From contig NZ_CP128187.1 of the NCBI RefSeq assembly GCF_035207705.1, positions 2,728,001 to 2,792,000 of the forward strand: DNA of 64,000 nt, in the 5' to 3' direction. This DNA is from Maribacter sp. BPC-D8. GTDB taxonomy: Bacteria; Bacteroidota; Bacteroidia; Flavobacteriales; Flavobacteriaceae. The notes under the pieces were generated by a model that saw only the letters and a list, made by a program, of their open reading frames with translations, had not been told where the DNA came from and ran no database searches. Positions 1 through 9,935 of the stretch are shown here, piece by piece; within the stretch, counting starts at the first letter, position 1, and every line of letters starts with the position of its first letter. The translations under genes were made by a program, and so were the position numbers.

Positions 1-150
1 AAGTTGAAGGGCACTATACCCGTCGACCTCTTCGGTTCTGACTTGGGTAACTACACATGGTCCAGCTTGAATAACGGTACATGGAATGTTTTTTCCATTC
101 TCGTCAAAAATACTGGTCATGCCTACTTTCTTTCCTATTAACCCAGACAT
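1..150 (-). CDS. rplC: 50S ribosomal protein L3, N-terminal part (runs off window)
   Basis: The reverse complement begins at the ATG at 148-150 and stays open to the window edge for 50 codons. It reads [15 protein letters not shown] followed by a segment with [11 protein letters not shown], the characteristic N-terminus of ribosomal protein L3, an early-assembling 23S rRNA-binding protein. It lies downstream of rpsJ on the same strand, the usual S10-operon order. The C-terminal three quarters lie outside the window. Confidence 0.95.
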   Translation of the reverse strand, partial: MSGLIGKKVGMTSIFDENGKNIPCTVIQAGPCVVTQVRTEEVDGYSALQL

Positions 151-260
151 ACTTATTTATATTAATTATTATTAAATTTTTTTCAAAAAAATAGGGTCAA
201 AATAATTTAACCCTAAATTATTTTTTCCGTTTTTCCCTCGCACGCAGCTTAGGACATGTA

Positions 261-284
261 GTCTAATCTATTAATAGATCAGAC
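261..284. repeat. 24-bp near-perfect palindrome between rpsJ and rplC
   Basis: The 24 bases around a central TTAA form an inverted repeat with a single mismatched pair (GTCTAATCTATT against AATAGATCAGAC). It lies in the 141-bp gap between rpsJ and rplC. No T-run follows on the minus strand, so it is not a classical terminator. It could be a processing or attenuation hairpin in the ribosomal transcript; this is inference only. Confidence 0.5.
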
Positions 285-291
285 GGCAAAC

Positions 292-597
292 TTACACCTT
301 AATTTCCACTTCTACACCACTTGGAAGCTCTAACTTCATAAGTGCATCAATAGTTTTAGATGAAGAGCTATAAATATCTAACAATCTCTTGTAAGAACTT
401 AACTGAAACTGCTCTCTTGATTTTTTATTCACGTGAGGTGAACGTAAAACCGTAAATATCTTTTTATGTGTTGGTAAAGGAATTGGCCCTGTTACAACAG
501 CACCAGTTGTTTTTACCGTTTTTACAATCTTCTCAGCAGATTTATCCACCAAATTGTGATCGTAAGATTTTAGTTTTATTCTAATTTTCTGACTCAT
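292..597 (-). CDS. rpsJ: 30S ribosomal protein S10
   Basis: This 101-residue protein has the standard S10 length. It begins [20 protein letters not shown] and contains [32 protein letters not shown] family motifs. S10 sits in the head of the 30S subunit and, as NusE, also takes part in transcription antitermination. It starts 9 bp after the fusA stop, so it is probably cotranscribed with the str-type genes. No tuf gene separates fusA and rpsJ, as is common in Bacteroidota. Confidence 0.98.
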   Translation of the reverse strand: MSQKIRIKLKSYDHNLVDKSAEKIVKTVKTTGAVVTGPIPLPTHKKIFTVLRSPHVNKKSREQFQLSSYKRLLDIYSSSSKTIDALMKLELPSGVEVEIKV

Positions 598-606
598 GTC
601 CTAAAT

Positions 607-2739
607 TTATGCTGTTATACCTTTTGATGCTTTAATAACCTCTTCTGATATATTAGAAGGTGTTTCTGCATAGTGTGAAAATTCCATTGTTGAAGTTGCA
701 CGACCCGATGATAATGTTCTCAATGAAGTAACATAACCGAACATTTCTGATAACGGAACAGTACCTTTAACAACTTTAGCACCAGCTCTATCACTCATAT
801 CGCCAATAGTACCTCTTCTTCTATTCAAATCACCAACGATATCACCCATGTTTTCTTCCGGAGTAATAACTTCTAATTTCATAATCGGCTCCATAATTAC
901 AGCACCAGCAGCTTTACCTGCAGCTTTGTAACCCATTTTCGCCGCCAATTCAAAAGAAATTGCATCAGAATCAACCGCATGAAAAGAACCATCTTTAAGA
1001 ACAACTTTCATTGTATCCATTTCATAACCAGCCAAAGGTCCATTTTGCATTGCAGCATTAAAACCTTTCTCAATAGATGGTATAAATTCTTTAGGAATAC
1101 GACCACCTTTAATTTGATCTACAAACTGAAGTCCTTCTCCTTCGAAATCCTCATCAGCAGGTCCCATTTCAAATACAATATCACCAAATTTACCACGACC
1201 ACCTGATTGCTTTTTATAAGTCTCCCTATGTGCAGCGGTTTTCGTTAATGCTTCTTTGTACTCTACTTGAGGCTCACCTTGGTTTACTTCAACCTTAAAT
1301 TCTCTTCTTAAACGATCTACAATAATATCTAGGTGTAACTCACCCATACCAGATATGATAGTCTGACCAGAAGCTTCGTCTGTTTTTACTTGAAAAGTTG
1401 GATCTTCTTCAGCCAATTTAGATAAAGCCATACCCAATTTATCAACATCCGCCTTAGTTTTAGGCTCAACAGCAATACCTATTACTGGTTCTGGGAAGTC
1501 CATGCTCTCCAAAACAATAGGATGCTTTTCATCTGACATGGTATCACCAGTTTTAATATCCTTAAAACCAACGGCTGCACCAATATCACCTGCTTCGATA
1601 TAATCGATAGCATTTTGCTTATTTGAGTGCATCTGATAAATACGTGAAATACGTTCTTTCTTACCTGAACGATTATTCAATATGTAAGATCCCGCATCTA
1701 AACGACCAGAATAAGTTCTAAAGAATGCCAATCTACCTACGAAAGGATCTGTAGCAATCTTAAACGCTAAAGCAGCAAATGGCTCTTTAACATTTGGCTT
1801 TCTAGACTCTTGCTCACCTGTATCAGGGTTTGTTCCTATAATAGCCTCCTTATCTACAGGAGAAGGTAAATATCTACAAACAGCATCCAATAAAAACTGA
1901 ACACCTTTATTTTTAAATGAAGAACCACAAATCATAGGTATGATTGCACGATCCATAACAGCAGCTCTTAAAGCAGCATGTACTTCCTCTTCAGTGATAG
2001 AATCTTCATCTTCGAAGAATTTCTCCATCAAATTCTCATCGTATTCTGCAACAGCTTCAATCAAGGCAGCTCTATACTCCCTTACTTCAGCTTTCATTTC
2101 CTCAGGAATATCAATAACATCAAAAGTAGCACCAAAGCCCTCTTCATGCCATACAATAGCTCTATTCTTTGCTAAATCAACAATACCTCTAAAATCAGAC
2201 TCATCGCCGATTGGAAGCACTATTGGAACTGCATTTGAACCAAGCATTTCTTTAACTTGCTTACAAACCATAAGAAAGTTAGAACCTTGACGGTCCATCT
2301 TGTTCACAAATCCAATTCTTGGAACTTTATAATTATCTGCTAATCTCCAGTTAGTTTCTGATTGAGGCTCAACACCATCAACAGCACTAAACAAAAAGAC
2401 TAAACCATCTAAAACACGTAAAGAACGATTTACCTCTACAGTAAAATCAACGTGCCCAGGGGTATCAATAATGTTAAAATGATAATCCATTGCATCAGCA
2501 GTTGGCTCACCATTTTCTTTAGGGAATTTCCATTCACATGTTGTAGCAGCAGAAGTAATTGTAATACCTCTTTCTTGCTCCTGCTCCATCCAGTCCATAG
2601 TAGCAGCGCCATCATGAACCTCACCTATCTTATGACTAACTCCCGTATAAAAAAGAATACGCTCGGTAGTAGTGGTTTTACCAGCATCAATATGTGCTGC
2701 AATACCTATATTTCTTGTATATCTTAAATCTCTTGCCAT
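607..2739 (-). CDS. fusA: Translation elongation factor G
   Basis: This 710-residue GTPase catalyses ribosomal translocation. The G1 loop [14 protein letters not shown] is near residue 15, the G3 motif DTPGHVDF near residue 93 and the G4 motif NKMDR near residue 146. Domains II to V follow, with the domain IV/V features [11 protein letters not shown] and [15 protein letters not shown] near the C-terminus. The length is normal for EF-G. It lies 6 bp downstream of rpsG in the order S12-S7-EF-G-S10. Confidence 0.98.
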   Translation of the reverse strand: MARDLRYTRNIGIAAHIDAGKTTTTERILFYTGVSHKIGEVHDGAATMDWMEQEQERGITITSAATTCEWKFPKENGEPTADAMDYHFNIIDTPGHVDFTVEVNRSLRVLDGLVFLFSAVDGVEPQSETNWRLADNYKVPRIGFVNKMDRQGSNFLMVCKQVKEMLGSNAVPIVLPIGDESDFRGIVDLAKNRAIVWHEEGFGATFDVIDIPEEMKAEVREYRAALIEAVAEYDENLMEKFFEDEDSITEEEVHAALRAAVMDRAIIPMICGSSFKNKGVQFLLDAVCRYLPSPVDKEAIIGTNPDTGEQESRKPNVKEPFAALAFKIATDPFVGRLAFFRTYSGRLDAGSYILNNRSGKKERISRIYQMHSNKQNAIDYIEAGDIGAAVGFKDIKTGDTMSDEKHPIVLESMDFPEPVIGIAVEPKTKADVDKLGMALSKLAEEDPTFQVKTDEASGQTIISGMGELHLDIIVDRLRREFKVEVNQGEPQVEYKEALTKTAAHRETYKKQSGGRGKFGDIVFEMGPADEDFEGEGLQFVDQIKGGRIPKEFIPSIEKGFNAAMQNGPLAGYEMDTMKVVLKDGSFHAVDSDAISFELAAKMGYKAAGKAAGAVIMEPIMKLEVITPEENMGDIVGDLNRRRGTIGDMSDRAGAKVVKGTVPLSEMFGYVTSLRTLSSGRATSTMEFSHYAETPSNISEEVIKASKGITA

Positions 2740-2745
2740 TTCTGA

Positions 2746-3222
2746 TTAAAATCTAAAGTGAGAGAATGCTTTGTTTGCCTCAGCCATCTTGTGGGTATCA
2801 GTTCTTTTCTTAACAGCAGCACCTTCTTCTTTTGCAGCAGCTAAAATTTCACCAGCTAATTTCTGAGCCATACCTTTCTCATTACGCTTTCTAGCATAAC
2901 TAATCAACCACTTCATAGCTGTTGATATTTTACGGTCTGGTCTAATTTGCATTGGTATCTGAAATGTTGCACCACCAACTCTTCTACTTCTAACTTCTAC
3001 GTGAGGCATAACATTACTTAATGCATCTTTCCAAAGTTCTAAAGCTGTCTTTTCTTCATCAGTCTTCTTTGCGTCTACAATGTCAATTGCATCATAAAAC
3101 ACACCAAAAGCTACTGATTTTTTACCATCCCACATCATCATGTTAACGAAACGTGTCACCAACTGATCATTAAATCTTGGATCTGGTAAAAGCGGTCTTT
3201 TCTTTGCCTGTTTTTTTCTCAT
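2746..3222 (-). CDS. rpsG: 30S ribosomal protein S7
   Basis: The 158-residue product starts [17 protein letters not shown] and carries the S7 signature [13 protein letters not shown] followed by [21 protein letters not shown]7 is a primary 16S rRNA-binding protein of the 30S head and contacts E-site tRNA. It lies 23 bp downstream of rpsL and 6 bp upstream of fusA, in the conserved str operon arrangement. Confidence 0.98.
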   Translation of the reverse strand: MRKKQAKKRPLLPDPRFNDQLVTRFVNMMMWDGKKSVAFGVFYDAIDIVDAKKTDEEKTALELWKDALSNVMPHVEVRSRRVGGATFQIPMQIRPDRKISTAMKWLISYARKRNEKGMAQKLAGEILAAAKEEGAAVKKRTDTHKMAEANKAFSHFRF

Positions 3223-3245
3223 TACTTCCTTTTAAACAAGTTTAA

Positions 3246-3620
3246 TTAATTTTTAGGGCGTTTCGCACCATATTTAGATCTACGTTGTGTTCTACCGGCC
3301 ACACCTGCTGTGTCCAATGCACCACGTACAATATGATACCTTACTCCTGGTAAATCTTTAACTCTTCCGCCTCTTACTAATACTATCGAGTGCTCTTGAA
3401 GATTGTGACCCTCTCCTGGAATGTAAGCATTCACTTCCTTACCGTTCGTTAACCTTACCCTTGCTACTTTTCTCATAGCTGAATTTGGTTTCTTTGGCGT
3501 GGTAGTATAAACACGTGTACAAACACCCCTTCTCTGAGGACACGAATCCAAAGCAGCCGATTTACTCTTCTTAGTAATCGTCTCTCTTCCTATTCGTACT
3601 AATTGTGATATTGTTGGCAT
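3246..3620 (-). CDS. rpsL: 30S ribosomal protein S12
   Basis: The 124-residue protein begins [20 protein letters not shown]. It has the decoding-centre loop [12 protein letters not shown], with lysines at 43 and 44 where streptomycin-resistance changes occur in other species; this copy keeps the sensitive-type lysines. The GHNLQEHS motif near residue 77 is also intact. It is the first gene of the operon, with a clear promoter upstream at 3665-3695. Confidence 0.98.
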   Translation of the reverse strand: MPTISQLVRIGRETITKKSKSAALDSCPQRRGVCTRVYTTTPKKPNSAMRKVARVRLTNGKEVNAYIPGEGHNLQEHSIVLVRGGRVKDLPGVRYHIVRGALDTAGVAGRTQRRSKYGAKRPKN

Positions 3621-3664
3621 ACTATAATATATATAAAAATATTTACCCCTACTTTAAGGGTCGG

Positions 3665-3695
3665 CAAATGTAGTAATATTTAAATAAAATTCAAA
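3665..3695 (-). promoter_or_regulatory. Bacteroidota sigma-A promoter of the rpsL operon
   Basis: On the minus strand a TTTG (3692-3695) is followed after exactly 19 nt by TACATTTG (3665-3672). This matches the established Bacteroidota consensus TTTG-N19-21-TAnnTTTG. The -7 box lies about 45 bp upstream of the rpsL start. The rest of the 402-bp gap to susC (3621-4022) shows no gene and no equally good promoter on the plus strand. Confidence 0.8.
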
Positions 3696-4022
3696 CCTAG
3701 TTGGATTTATTTTCATTTTTTTTTAAATACTCCATTTTTAACGTAAAATATCTTCTGTTAAAATCAACTTAACATTCTACTAGCCATTAAGAAAAATCAT
3801 ACAATAATCATTTTGATTTAAATGCAGCTTTTTACCAGTTTTCCTGAGGAATTGCGAATATGACAAAAAAAACACTGTAGAATTATATAACTTTAAATAT
3901 GGATCGTGTTTAATCTGTAACTCCTGATTTTATCACACGTTCTTAAAGTTTTATTAAAATTGTCTTGCATTATTAACACATTATTATGAAGTTTGTCGCT
4001 AGCTAATTCAAATAATTTAAAA

Positions 4023-7000
4023 ATGAGAACAAAACTAAATGGATTGTTAACGCTACTTTTAGCGTTAGTTGTGCATATTTCTTTTGCACAGCAAAAAACA
4101 GTTTCCGGTACGGTAACTGATCAGGGAGGGCTTCCTTTGCCCGGAGTTAACATTGTAGTTGAAGGTACCACTACTGGTACACAAACTGATTTTGATGGTA
4201 ACTACTCTATTATGGCCGCACAAGGCGAAACATTATTGTTTACTTACATCGGTCAAAAAGCCGTAAGAAAATCGGTAGGTGCCGGTAGTACAGTAAGTGT
4301 ACAAATGGAAGAAGACGCACAAGCACTTGAAGAGGTGGTTGTTACCGCTCAAGGTATTAAGCGTGAGAAAAAAGCTTTAGGTTTTGCAGTTTCCTCTGTA
4401 GGGGAAGAAGACTTGGAGTCTCGTTCTGAAGGTGATGTTGCGCGTGTATTATCAGGTAAAGCATCTGGTGTTCAGATTACTGCCGCTGGTGGTATGTCTG
4501 GTTCTGCAACTAACGTTGTAGTAAGGGGTTTAAGTTCCTTCAGTGGAAGTAACCAAGCTCTTTTTGTTGTTGATGGTGTACCTTTTAGTAGTGATACTAA
4601 TGCACAAGATACAAATGGTGGTGGTTCTAACTTCTTAACTGGTAACACTGGTTCTTCAAGATTTTTAGATTTAGATCCAAACAACATAGCAAAAATTGAA
4701 GTACTTAAAGGTCTTGCTGCTGCAACACTTTATGGTTCTCAAGGTAAAAACGGTGTAATCCTTATTACTACTAAAGCAGGTTCTGCGGTTGGTGGTAAAA
4801 AGAAAACAGAAATTACTGTTAATCAATCTTACTTTGTTAATGAATTTGCTTCATTACCAGATTACCAAGATGAATATGGTAACGGTTTTGACCAAGCATT
4901 CGGTTGGTTCTTTAGTAACTGGGGACCTAGTTTCGAAGAAAGCGGACTTTCAGGTTGGGGAAGACAATCATCAATTGATGCGAACGGTACTTTAGAGCAC
5001 CCATACAGTAGTACTGCAGTTAGATCTACTAGAGAAGCATTCCCTGAACTTCAAGGTACAAGATATGATTGGAAACCATACAACTCTGTTGAAGAATACT
5101 TCAAGCCAGGTTCAGTAAGTTCTACATCTGTTAACATTAACGGTGCTTCTGAAGATGGTAATACTACGTTCAACGCTAACTTTGGTTACTTAGATGATGA
5201 GTCTTTTATTCCTGGTAACGGCTTAACAAGAGCTAACGTTTCTATTGGTGGTAGATCTAAATTATCAAACAGATTTACAGTATCTGGAGCAATGAACTAC
5301 TCTAGAACTGATTATAGTTCACCTCCAATTGCAGCAAGTGAAGGTAACGGTACAACTGGTCTTTCAATTTTTGGTAACATTTACTTTACACCAAGAAGTG
5401 TTGACTTATTAGGATTACCTTACCAAAACCCAATTGATGGTTCAAGTGTTTACTATAGAAATGGTAATGACATTATCAACCCTCGTTGGACTGCAAATAA
5501 TGCAGAGTACTCTCAGTTAACAACTCGTGTTTTCTGGAATGCATCTGTACAATATGACATTAACGATAATCTTAACATGACCTATAGAGCAGGTTTAGAT
5601 TATTACAATGAAAGAAACGAACAATACTCTAACAAGGGTGGTGTTGCATTTACAAGTGCAATTTTTGGTTTCTTAAACACATATGATAACAATAACACAA
5701 TTTGGGATCACTACTTAGCTTTAAATGGTAATTATGATTTATCAGAAAAATTAGGTATGACTTTCAACGTTGGTGCAACTACAAGATCAACAACTTTTGA
5801 TCAGTCTGGTGTTGCAAGTACAGGCCAGATTGTATTTGACATTCAAAGACACTTCAACTACGCTAACCAGTCTCCTATTCAGTATACTGAAAAAAGAAAT
5901 ATCGCAGGTTTGTTAGGTCAAGTTACTTTAGATTATGACAACATGTTATTCATAACAGGTTCTACTAGAACTGACTGGGTTTCTAACCTTACAACAGAGA
6001 ATAATAGCCAAACATACCCAAGTGTAAGTGGATCTTTCTTACCTACTGCTGCTTGGCCTAGCATTAAGTCTGAAAAAGGACTTAATTTCTTAAAGCTTAG
6101 AGCTGGTTTAGGTCAGTCTGCAACTTTCCCAACTGCTTACCCTACAATTAGTGTGGTACAGCAAAATACTCAAGTATATGGTGAAGGTGGTGAAGTTACA
6201 ACCAACCAAGTTGCTGGTTTTAGAGCAAATCCAGACTTAAAGCCAGAAATACTTTCTGAATTTGAAGTTGGTTTTGAATCTAAATTCTTTAGCAATAGAG
6301 TTTCTTTAGATTTCACATATTTCGATAGAACTACAAAAGATCTTATCGTTAGAGAACCCCTTTCTCCTTCAACTGGTTTTACTTTCACACAAAGTAATGT
6401 TGGTAAAATAGAAGGTGATGGTATTGAAATTGATTTAGGTGTTGATTGGTTTAGAAGTGATGATCGAAGTGGATTCAACTGGAACACAAGAGCAAACTTT
6501 ACTAAGAACCAATTTACTGTAACAGAACAAGAGCAAGACATCATTATTTATGCTGGTAGTTCTACACTATCTGTAGGTGGTAACGCTGCTATAAAAGGTG
6601 AGCAATTAGGTGTAATAGTAGGTGATGCAATCGCAAGAGATGCCGAAGGTAATTTCTTAATTGATGATGGTGGTGATTATGTTACTACAGAAGTTGATGC
6701 TAATGGAAATGTGCCAATTATCGGTAATCCAAACCCTGATTATATCATGAACATCATCAACTCTTTTTCTTACAAGAATTGGAATTTAGGTTTTCAAATT
6801 AGTCATATTAAAGGTGGTGATGTAGTATCTAACACAATCGGTACCTTATTAGGTAGAGGTTTAATTACTGAAACTTTAGATAGAGAAAATACGTATATCT
6901 TACCTGGTGTTTCTCAAAGTACTGGTGAAGTAAACAATAAGCAGATTAACAACTCTACTTACTACTTCAACAATATCTTATTCGGCCCAACTGAGTTAAA

Positions 7001-7265
7001 GGTATATGATGCTTCTGTTCTTCGTTTACAAGAACTTTCTTTAGGGTACACATTCCCTGCTAAGTCTTTAGAAAGAACTCCTTTCGGATCACTTACAATA
7101 ACTGCTCAAGGTTTCAACTTATGGTTTGATGCTTACAACACTCCAGAAGGTGCAAACTTTGATCCAAATATTCAAGGTGCTGGTGTTGGTAACTCTCAAG
7201 GTTTTGACTTTATCAATGGTCCAAGTTCTAGAAGATATGGTGTTAGTGTTAAAGCAACATTTTAA
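4023..7265 (+). CDS. SusC/RagA-type TonB-dependent outer-membrane transporter
   Basis: The 1080-residue protein starts at the ATG at 4023, which gives a proper signal peptide (MRTKLNGLLTLLLALVVHIS, cut after FA-Q). A TTG start 30 bp upstream would only add a polar tail. Domains in order: carboxypeptidase-D-like regulatory domain (about 25-100, SGTVTDQGGLPLPGVN), the motif EEVVVTAQG near 103, the plug domain (VVRGLSSFSGS, ALFVVDGVPF) and a long beta barrel ending in KATF. SusC proteins import ligand captured by a SusD lipoprotein, which is encoded directly downstream. The substrate cannot be deduced; no glycoside hydrolase lies beside this pair. Confidence 0.95.
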   Translation: MRTKLNGLLTLLLALVVHISFAQQKTVSGTVTDQGGLPLPGVNIVVEGTTTGTQTDFDGNYSIMAAQGETLLFTYIGQKAVRKSVGAGSTVSVQMEEDAQALEEVVVTAQGIKREKKALGFAVSSVGEEDLESRSEGDVARVLSGKASGVQITAAGGMSGSATNVVVRGLSSFSGSNQALFVVDGVPFSSDTNAQDTNGGGSNFLTGNTGSSRFLDLDPNNIAKIEVLKGLAAATLYGSQGKNGVILITTKAGSAVGGKKKTEITVNQSYFVNEFASLPDYQDEYGNGFDQAFGWFFSNWGPSFEESGLSGWGRQSSIDANGTLEHPYSSTAVRSTREAFPELQGTRYDWKPYNSVEEYFKPGSVSSTSVNINGASEDGNTTFNANFGYLDDESFIPGNGLTRANVSIGGRSKLSNRFTVSGAMNYSRTDYSSPPIAASEGNGTTGLSIFGNIYFTPRSVDLLGLPYQNPIDGSSVYYRNGNDIINPRWTANNAEYSQLTTRVFWNASVQYDINDNLNMTYRAGLDYYNERNEQYSNKGGVAFTSAIFGFLNTYDNNNTIWDHYLALNGNYDLSEKLGMTFNVGATTRSTTFDQSGVASTGQIVFDIQRHFNYANQSPIQYTEKRNIAGLLGQVTLDYDNMLFITGSTRTDWVSNLTTENNSQTYPSVSGSFLPTAAWPSIKSEKGLNFLKLRAGLGQSATFPTAYPTISVVQQNTQVYGEGGEVTTNQVAGFRANPDLKPEILSEFEVGFESKFFSNRVSLDFTYFDRTTKDLIVREPLSPSTGFTFTQSNVGKIEGDGIEIDLGVDWFRSDDRSGFNWNTRANFTKNQFTVTEQEQDIIIYAGSSTLSVGGNAAIKGEQLGVIVGDAIARDAEGNFLIDDGGDYVTTEVDANGNVPIIGNPNPDYIMNIINSFSYKNWNLGFQISHIKGGDVVSNTIGTLLGRGLITETLDRENTYILPGVSQSTGEVNNKQINNSTYYFNNILFGPTELKVYDASVLRLQELSLGYTFPAKSLERTPFGSLTITAQGFNLWFDAYNTPEGANFDPNIQGAGVGNSQGFDFINGPSSRRYGVSVKATF

Positions 7266-7295
7266 AAATTGCTAATCTTAATTAATAGAAATATT

Positions 7296-8972
7296 ATGAA
7301 AAAAATAATTAAATATATAACCGTTGTTTTTACCGCAGGAGTGCTATTAAACTCTTGTGAAACAACAGACCTAGATCTTAGGACTAGCCCTAACGATCTT
7401 GCTGCAGATCAAGCTGATCCAAATTTGCTTTTGAATTCAATTCAATTGGCATACGTAGCAAACATGTACACGATTAATGATATAGGTTCTGAGTTAACTA
7501 GAATCGATTATATGCTTGGTCGTAACTATTTTAATACTTACCCGGGTAATACTTTTGATGATATCTGGGAACGTCTTTACAGTAGTACAGATGGTAATGG
7601 AGATGTTTTTACCTCTGATGTAGATTTAGGTATTTTCCCTAATGTAGTTAACCTACAAACTATTGACGCTGGAACTGATACAGATTATTCTTTTCACATA
7701 GCAGTAGGTCAAACTTTAAAAGCGCACATGCTTTTATTATTAGTTGATTATCTTGGAAAAGCAACATTAAGTGAATCAGGTAACCCAACAGATTTTCCTG
7801 CACCATTATTGGATGATGGTCAAGATGTATATGCTGGAGCTTTAGCTTTATTAACTGAGGCAGAAGCGTTATTTGCTGCTGACCCTGCTACTCAAGGTGC
7901 TGAAGATTTTTTCTACGGTGGTGACACTGAAAACTGGATTAAATTGATCAATACCATAAGATTAAAAGCTGCTGTTACTACTGGTGACACAAGTACTTTT
8001 AACTCGATTATTGCAGGTGGAGACTATATTTCAGCTAATGGTGAAGATTTTCAATGGCAATATGGCACTAGAGAATTACAACCAGATACACGTCATCCAG
8101 ATTATCAAGATGATTATACGACCAGTGGTGCAAACATTTACCAAAACAACTGGTTAATGAATTATATGTTGACGAAAAATGACCCTAGAATTAGATACTA
8201 CTTTTACCGTCAAGAAAGTGCTACACCAGGTGCAGCAGGTGAACCTGCTGACGAAGAGTTACTTGCTTGTTCTTTAGCGATACCACCAGTTCATTATGAT
8301 GGATTTATTTATTGTTCAGTACCAAACGGTTACTGGGGTAGATCTCATGGTAACAATGAAGGTACACCTCCAGATGGTTTCCAAAGAACTGCCGTTGGGG
8401 TTTATCCTGCAGGTGGTCGTTTTGATGATAGTAGTTTTGACGTTGTTGGTCTTGGCCTAGGTGGCGGAGGTGGTGGTATCGAACCAATCATCTTAGCTTC
8501 TTATGTAGATTTCTGGCAAGCTGAAATGGCTGGTACTGCTGCTGCTAAAGCAACTTTCTTAGAGTCAGCTATGACAAAGTCTATTGCTAAAGTTCAAGGT
8601 TTTGGTTCTTTAGATTCTGGCGCAGATTTATCAGTTGCACCTTCTGAAACTGATGTTACTACATACATTGATGGTATTGTGGTTGACTACTTAGCAGCTA
8701 CAGGAGATGATCAAACAAATATCTTATCTGAACAATACTGGATCGCTCTTTATGGTGGCGGTGTTGAAGCTTATAACTATTACAGAAGAACAGGCTTCCC
8801 TACAACTTTAGCTCCTAACTGGGAACTAAACCCAGGTTCTTTTCCAAGATCATTTTTGTATCCTCAAACAGAGGTTATTACAAATCCAAATGTTTCGCAG
8901 AAATCTGATTTATCAACACAAGTATTTTGGGATACCAATCCAGCCGGACCAGCTTTCCCATCTGCTAACTAA
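7296..8972 (+). CDS. SusD/RagB-type surface lipoprotein
   Basis: The 558-residue product begins at the ATG at 7296 with a lipoprotein signal MKKIIKYITVVFTAGVLLNSC; the lipobox Cys is about residue 21. The N-terminal TTDLDLRTSPNDLAADQ and the C-terminal region containing EQYWIALYGGGVEAYNYYRR are typical of the SusD-like family that lacks fully conserved TPR repeats. It follows susC by 30 bp and should cap the SusC barrel. Extended Gly-rich and acidic stretches (near 390-400) are unusual but keep the frame. Confidence 0.92.
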   Translation: MKKIIKYITVVFTAGVLLNSCETTDLDLRTSPNDLAADQADPNLLLNSIQLAYVANMYTINDIGSELTRIDYMLGRNYFNTYPGNTFDDIWERLYSSTDGNGDVFTSDVDLGIFPNVVNLQTIDAGTDTDYSFHIAVGQTLKAHMLLLLVDYLGKATLSESGNPTDFPAPLLDDGQDVYAGALALLTEAEALFAADPATQGAEDFFYGGDTENWIKLINTIRLKAAVTTGDTSTFNSIIAGGDYISANGEDFQWQYGTRELQPDTRHPDYQDDYTTSGANIYQNNWLMNYMLTKNDPRIRYYFYRQESATPGAAGEPADEELLACSLAIPPVHYDGFIYCSVPNGYWGRSHGNNEGTPPDGFQRTAVGVYPAGGRFDDSSFDVVGLGLGGGGGGIEPIILASYVDFWQAEMAGTAAAKATFLESAMTKSIAKVQGFGSLDSGADLSVAPSETDVTTYIDGIVVDYLAATGDDQTNILSEQYWIALYGGGVEAYNYYRRTGFPTTLAPNWELNPGSFPRSFLYPQTEVITNPNVSQKSDLSTQVFWDTNPAGPAFPSAN

Positions 8973-8983
8973 AAAATAAGAAA

Positions 8984-9853
8984 ATGAAAATAAACAATAA
9001 AATATTAGGCGCTATTATAGGTGTATCCTCGCTACTAATAACATCATGTGATGACGATGGTGGTAAAGTTATTGATGAAGTATTTGCAGAAACTACTAGA
9101 GGTGCTGTTTTAAGAACAATCGAATCTGGCGGAGTTTTTGACCGTTTTGATACTTCTACTAGTTTTGCCTTTACTTTTGAAGAGCAAGATTATGAAGATG
9201 GTGATTTGTTAGAAAAGGTTGATTTATATATCAGCTTTGACGACAACACAGAAGCTAATGGTGATTCTTCAGTTGATGAGATTTTAATACAGTCTTACTT
9301 ACCCGCAGATTTTACTGATGGTGAATTTGGTCTACCTAGAGCAAGCTATGAAACAACTTTAGCTAATGCACTTTCTCAATTAGGTTTAGTTGAAGGTGAT
9401 TTTGATGGTGGCGATGCTATTCAATTTCGTTTAATCTTGACTTTAACCGATGGTAGAACCTTTACTAACGATGATAGTACAGGTACAATTACAGGTTCAT
9501 TTTTTAATGCTCCTTACTTCTACAACCCTGTAATCAAATGTATTCCACCTGCACCAGTTGCTGGTGATTACACTATCGATTTAGTTGATAGTTATGGAGA
9601 TGGATGGAACGGTGCATCTATAGATGTTGTAATCGATGGCGTTGCCTCTTCTTACACTATTGCAGATGGTGGTGCAGGAACAGAAACATTTACTGTACCA
9701 GTAGGAGCAACAGAATTTACATTAGAATTTGTTTCTGGTGCATTCGATTCTGAAGTTACTTATGAAATCATTGCTCCAACAGGAGAAACAGCAATTTCAG
9801 ATGGACCAAGTCCAGCTGTAGGAGCTATTACTTTGAATATCTGTAACGGATAA
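8984..9853 (+). CDS. Secreted lipoprotein of the SusCD locus
   Basis: This 289-residue protein has a lipoprotein signal ending LLITSC, followed by acidic DDDGG, a typical surface-export sequence in Bacteroidota. The N-terminal half has a beta-rich region with FEEQDYEDGDLLEKVDLYISF. The C-terminal ~95 residues contain DSYGDGWNGASIDV, a motif recurrent in secreted flavobacterial proteins with beta-sandwich folds. It lies 11 bp after susD and ends at a strong terminator, so it is the last gene of the operon. It may be an accessory surface ligand-binding lipoprotein; function unproven. Confidence 0.7.
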   Translation: MKINNKILGAIIGVSSLLITSCDDDGGKVIDEVFAETTRGAVLRTIESGGVFDRFDTSTSFAFTFEEQDYEDGDLLEKVDLYISFDDNTEANGDSSVDEILIQSYLPADFTDGEFGLPRASYETTLANALSQLGLVEGDFDGGDAIQFRLILTLTDGRTFTNDDSTGTITGSFFNAPYFYNPVIKCIPPAPVAGDYTIDLVDSYGDGWNGASIDVVIDGVASSYTIADGGAGTETFTVPVGATEFTLEFVSGAFDSEVTYEIIAPTGETAISDGPSPAVGAITLNICNG

Positions 9854-9875
9854 TCTTAGAAATATTTTATATATT

Positions 9876-9914
9876 AATAGCTGCCTTATTTATTTAGGGC
9901 AGCTATTTTTTTTT
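9876..9914 (+). terminator. Rho-independent terminator after the SusCD operon
   Basis: A 10-bp perfect stem (AATAGCTGCC at 9876-9885 pairing with GGCAGCTATT at 9898-9907) is followed by a run of nine T. It closes the susC-susD-lipoprotein operon. Confidence 0.9.
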
Positions 9915-9935
9915 ACCACTATTAATAACCCCCGC

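Noticed and set aside
979..1206. Open frame on the plus strand inside fusA
   Set aside because: It is antisense to the conserved elongation factor gene and has no start signal or recognisable domain.
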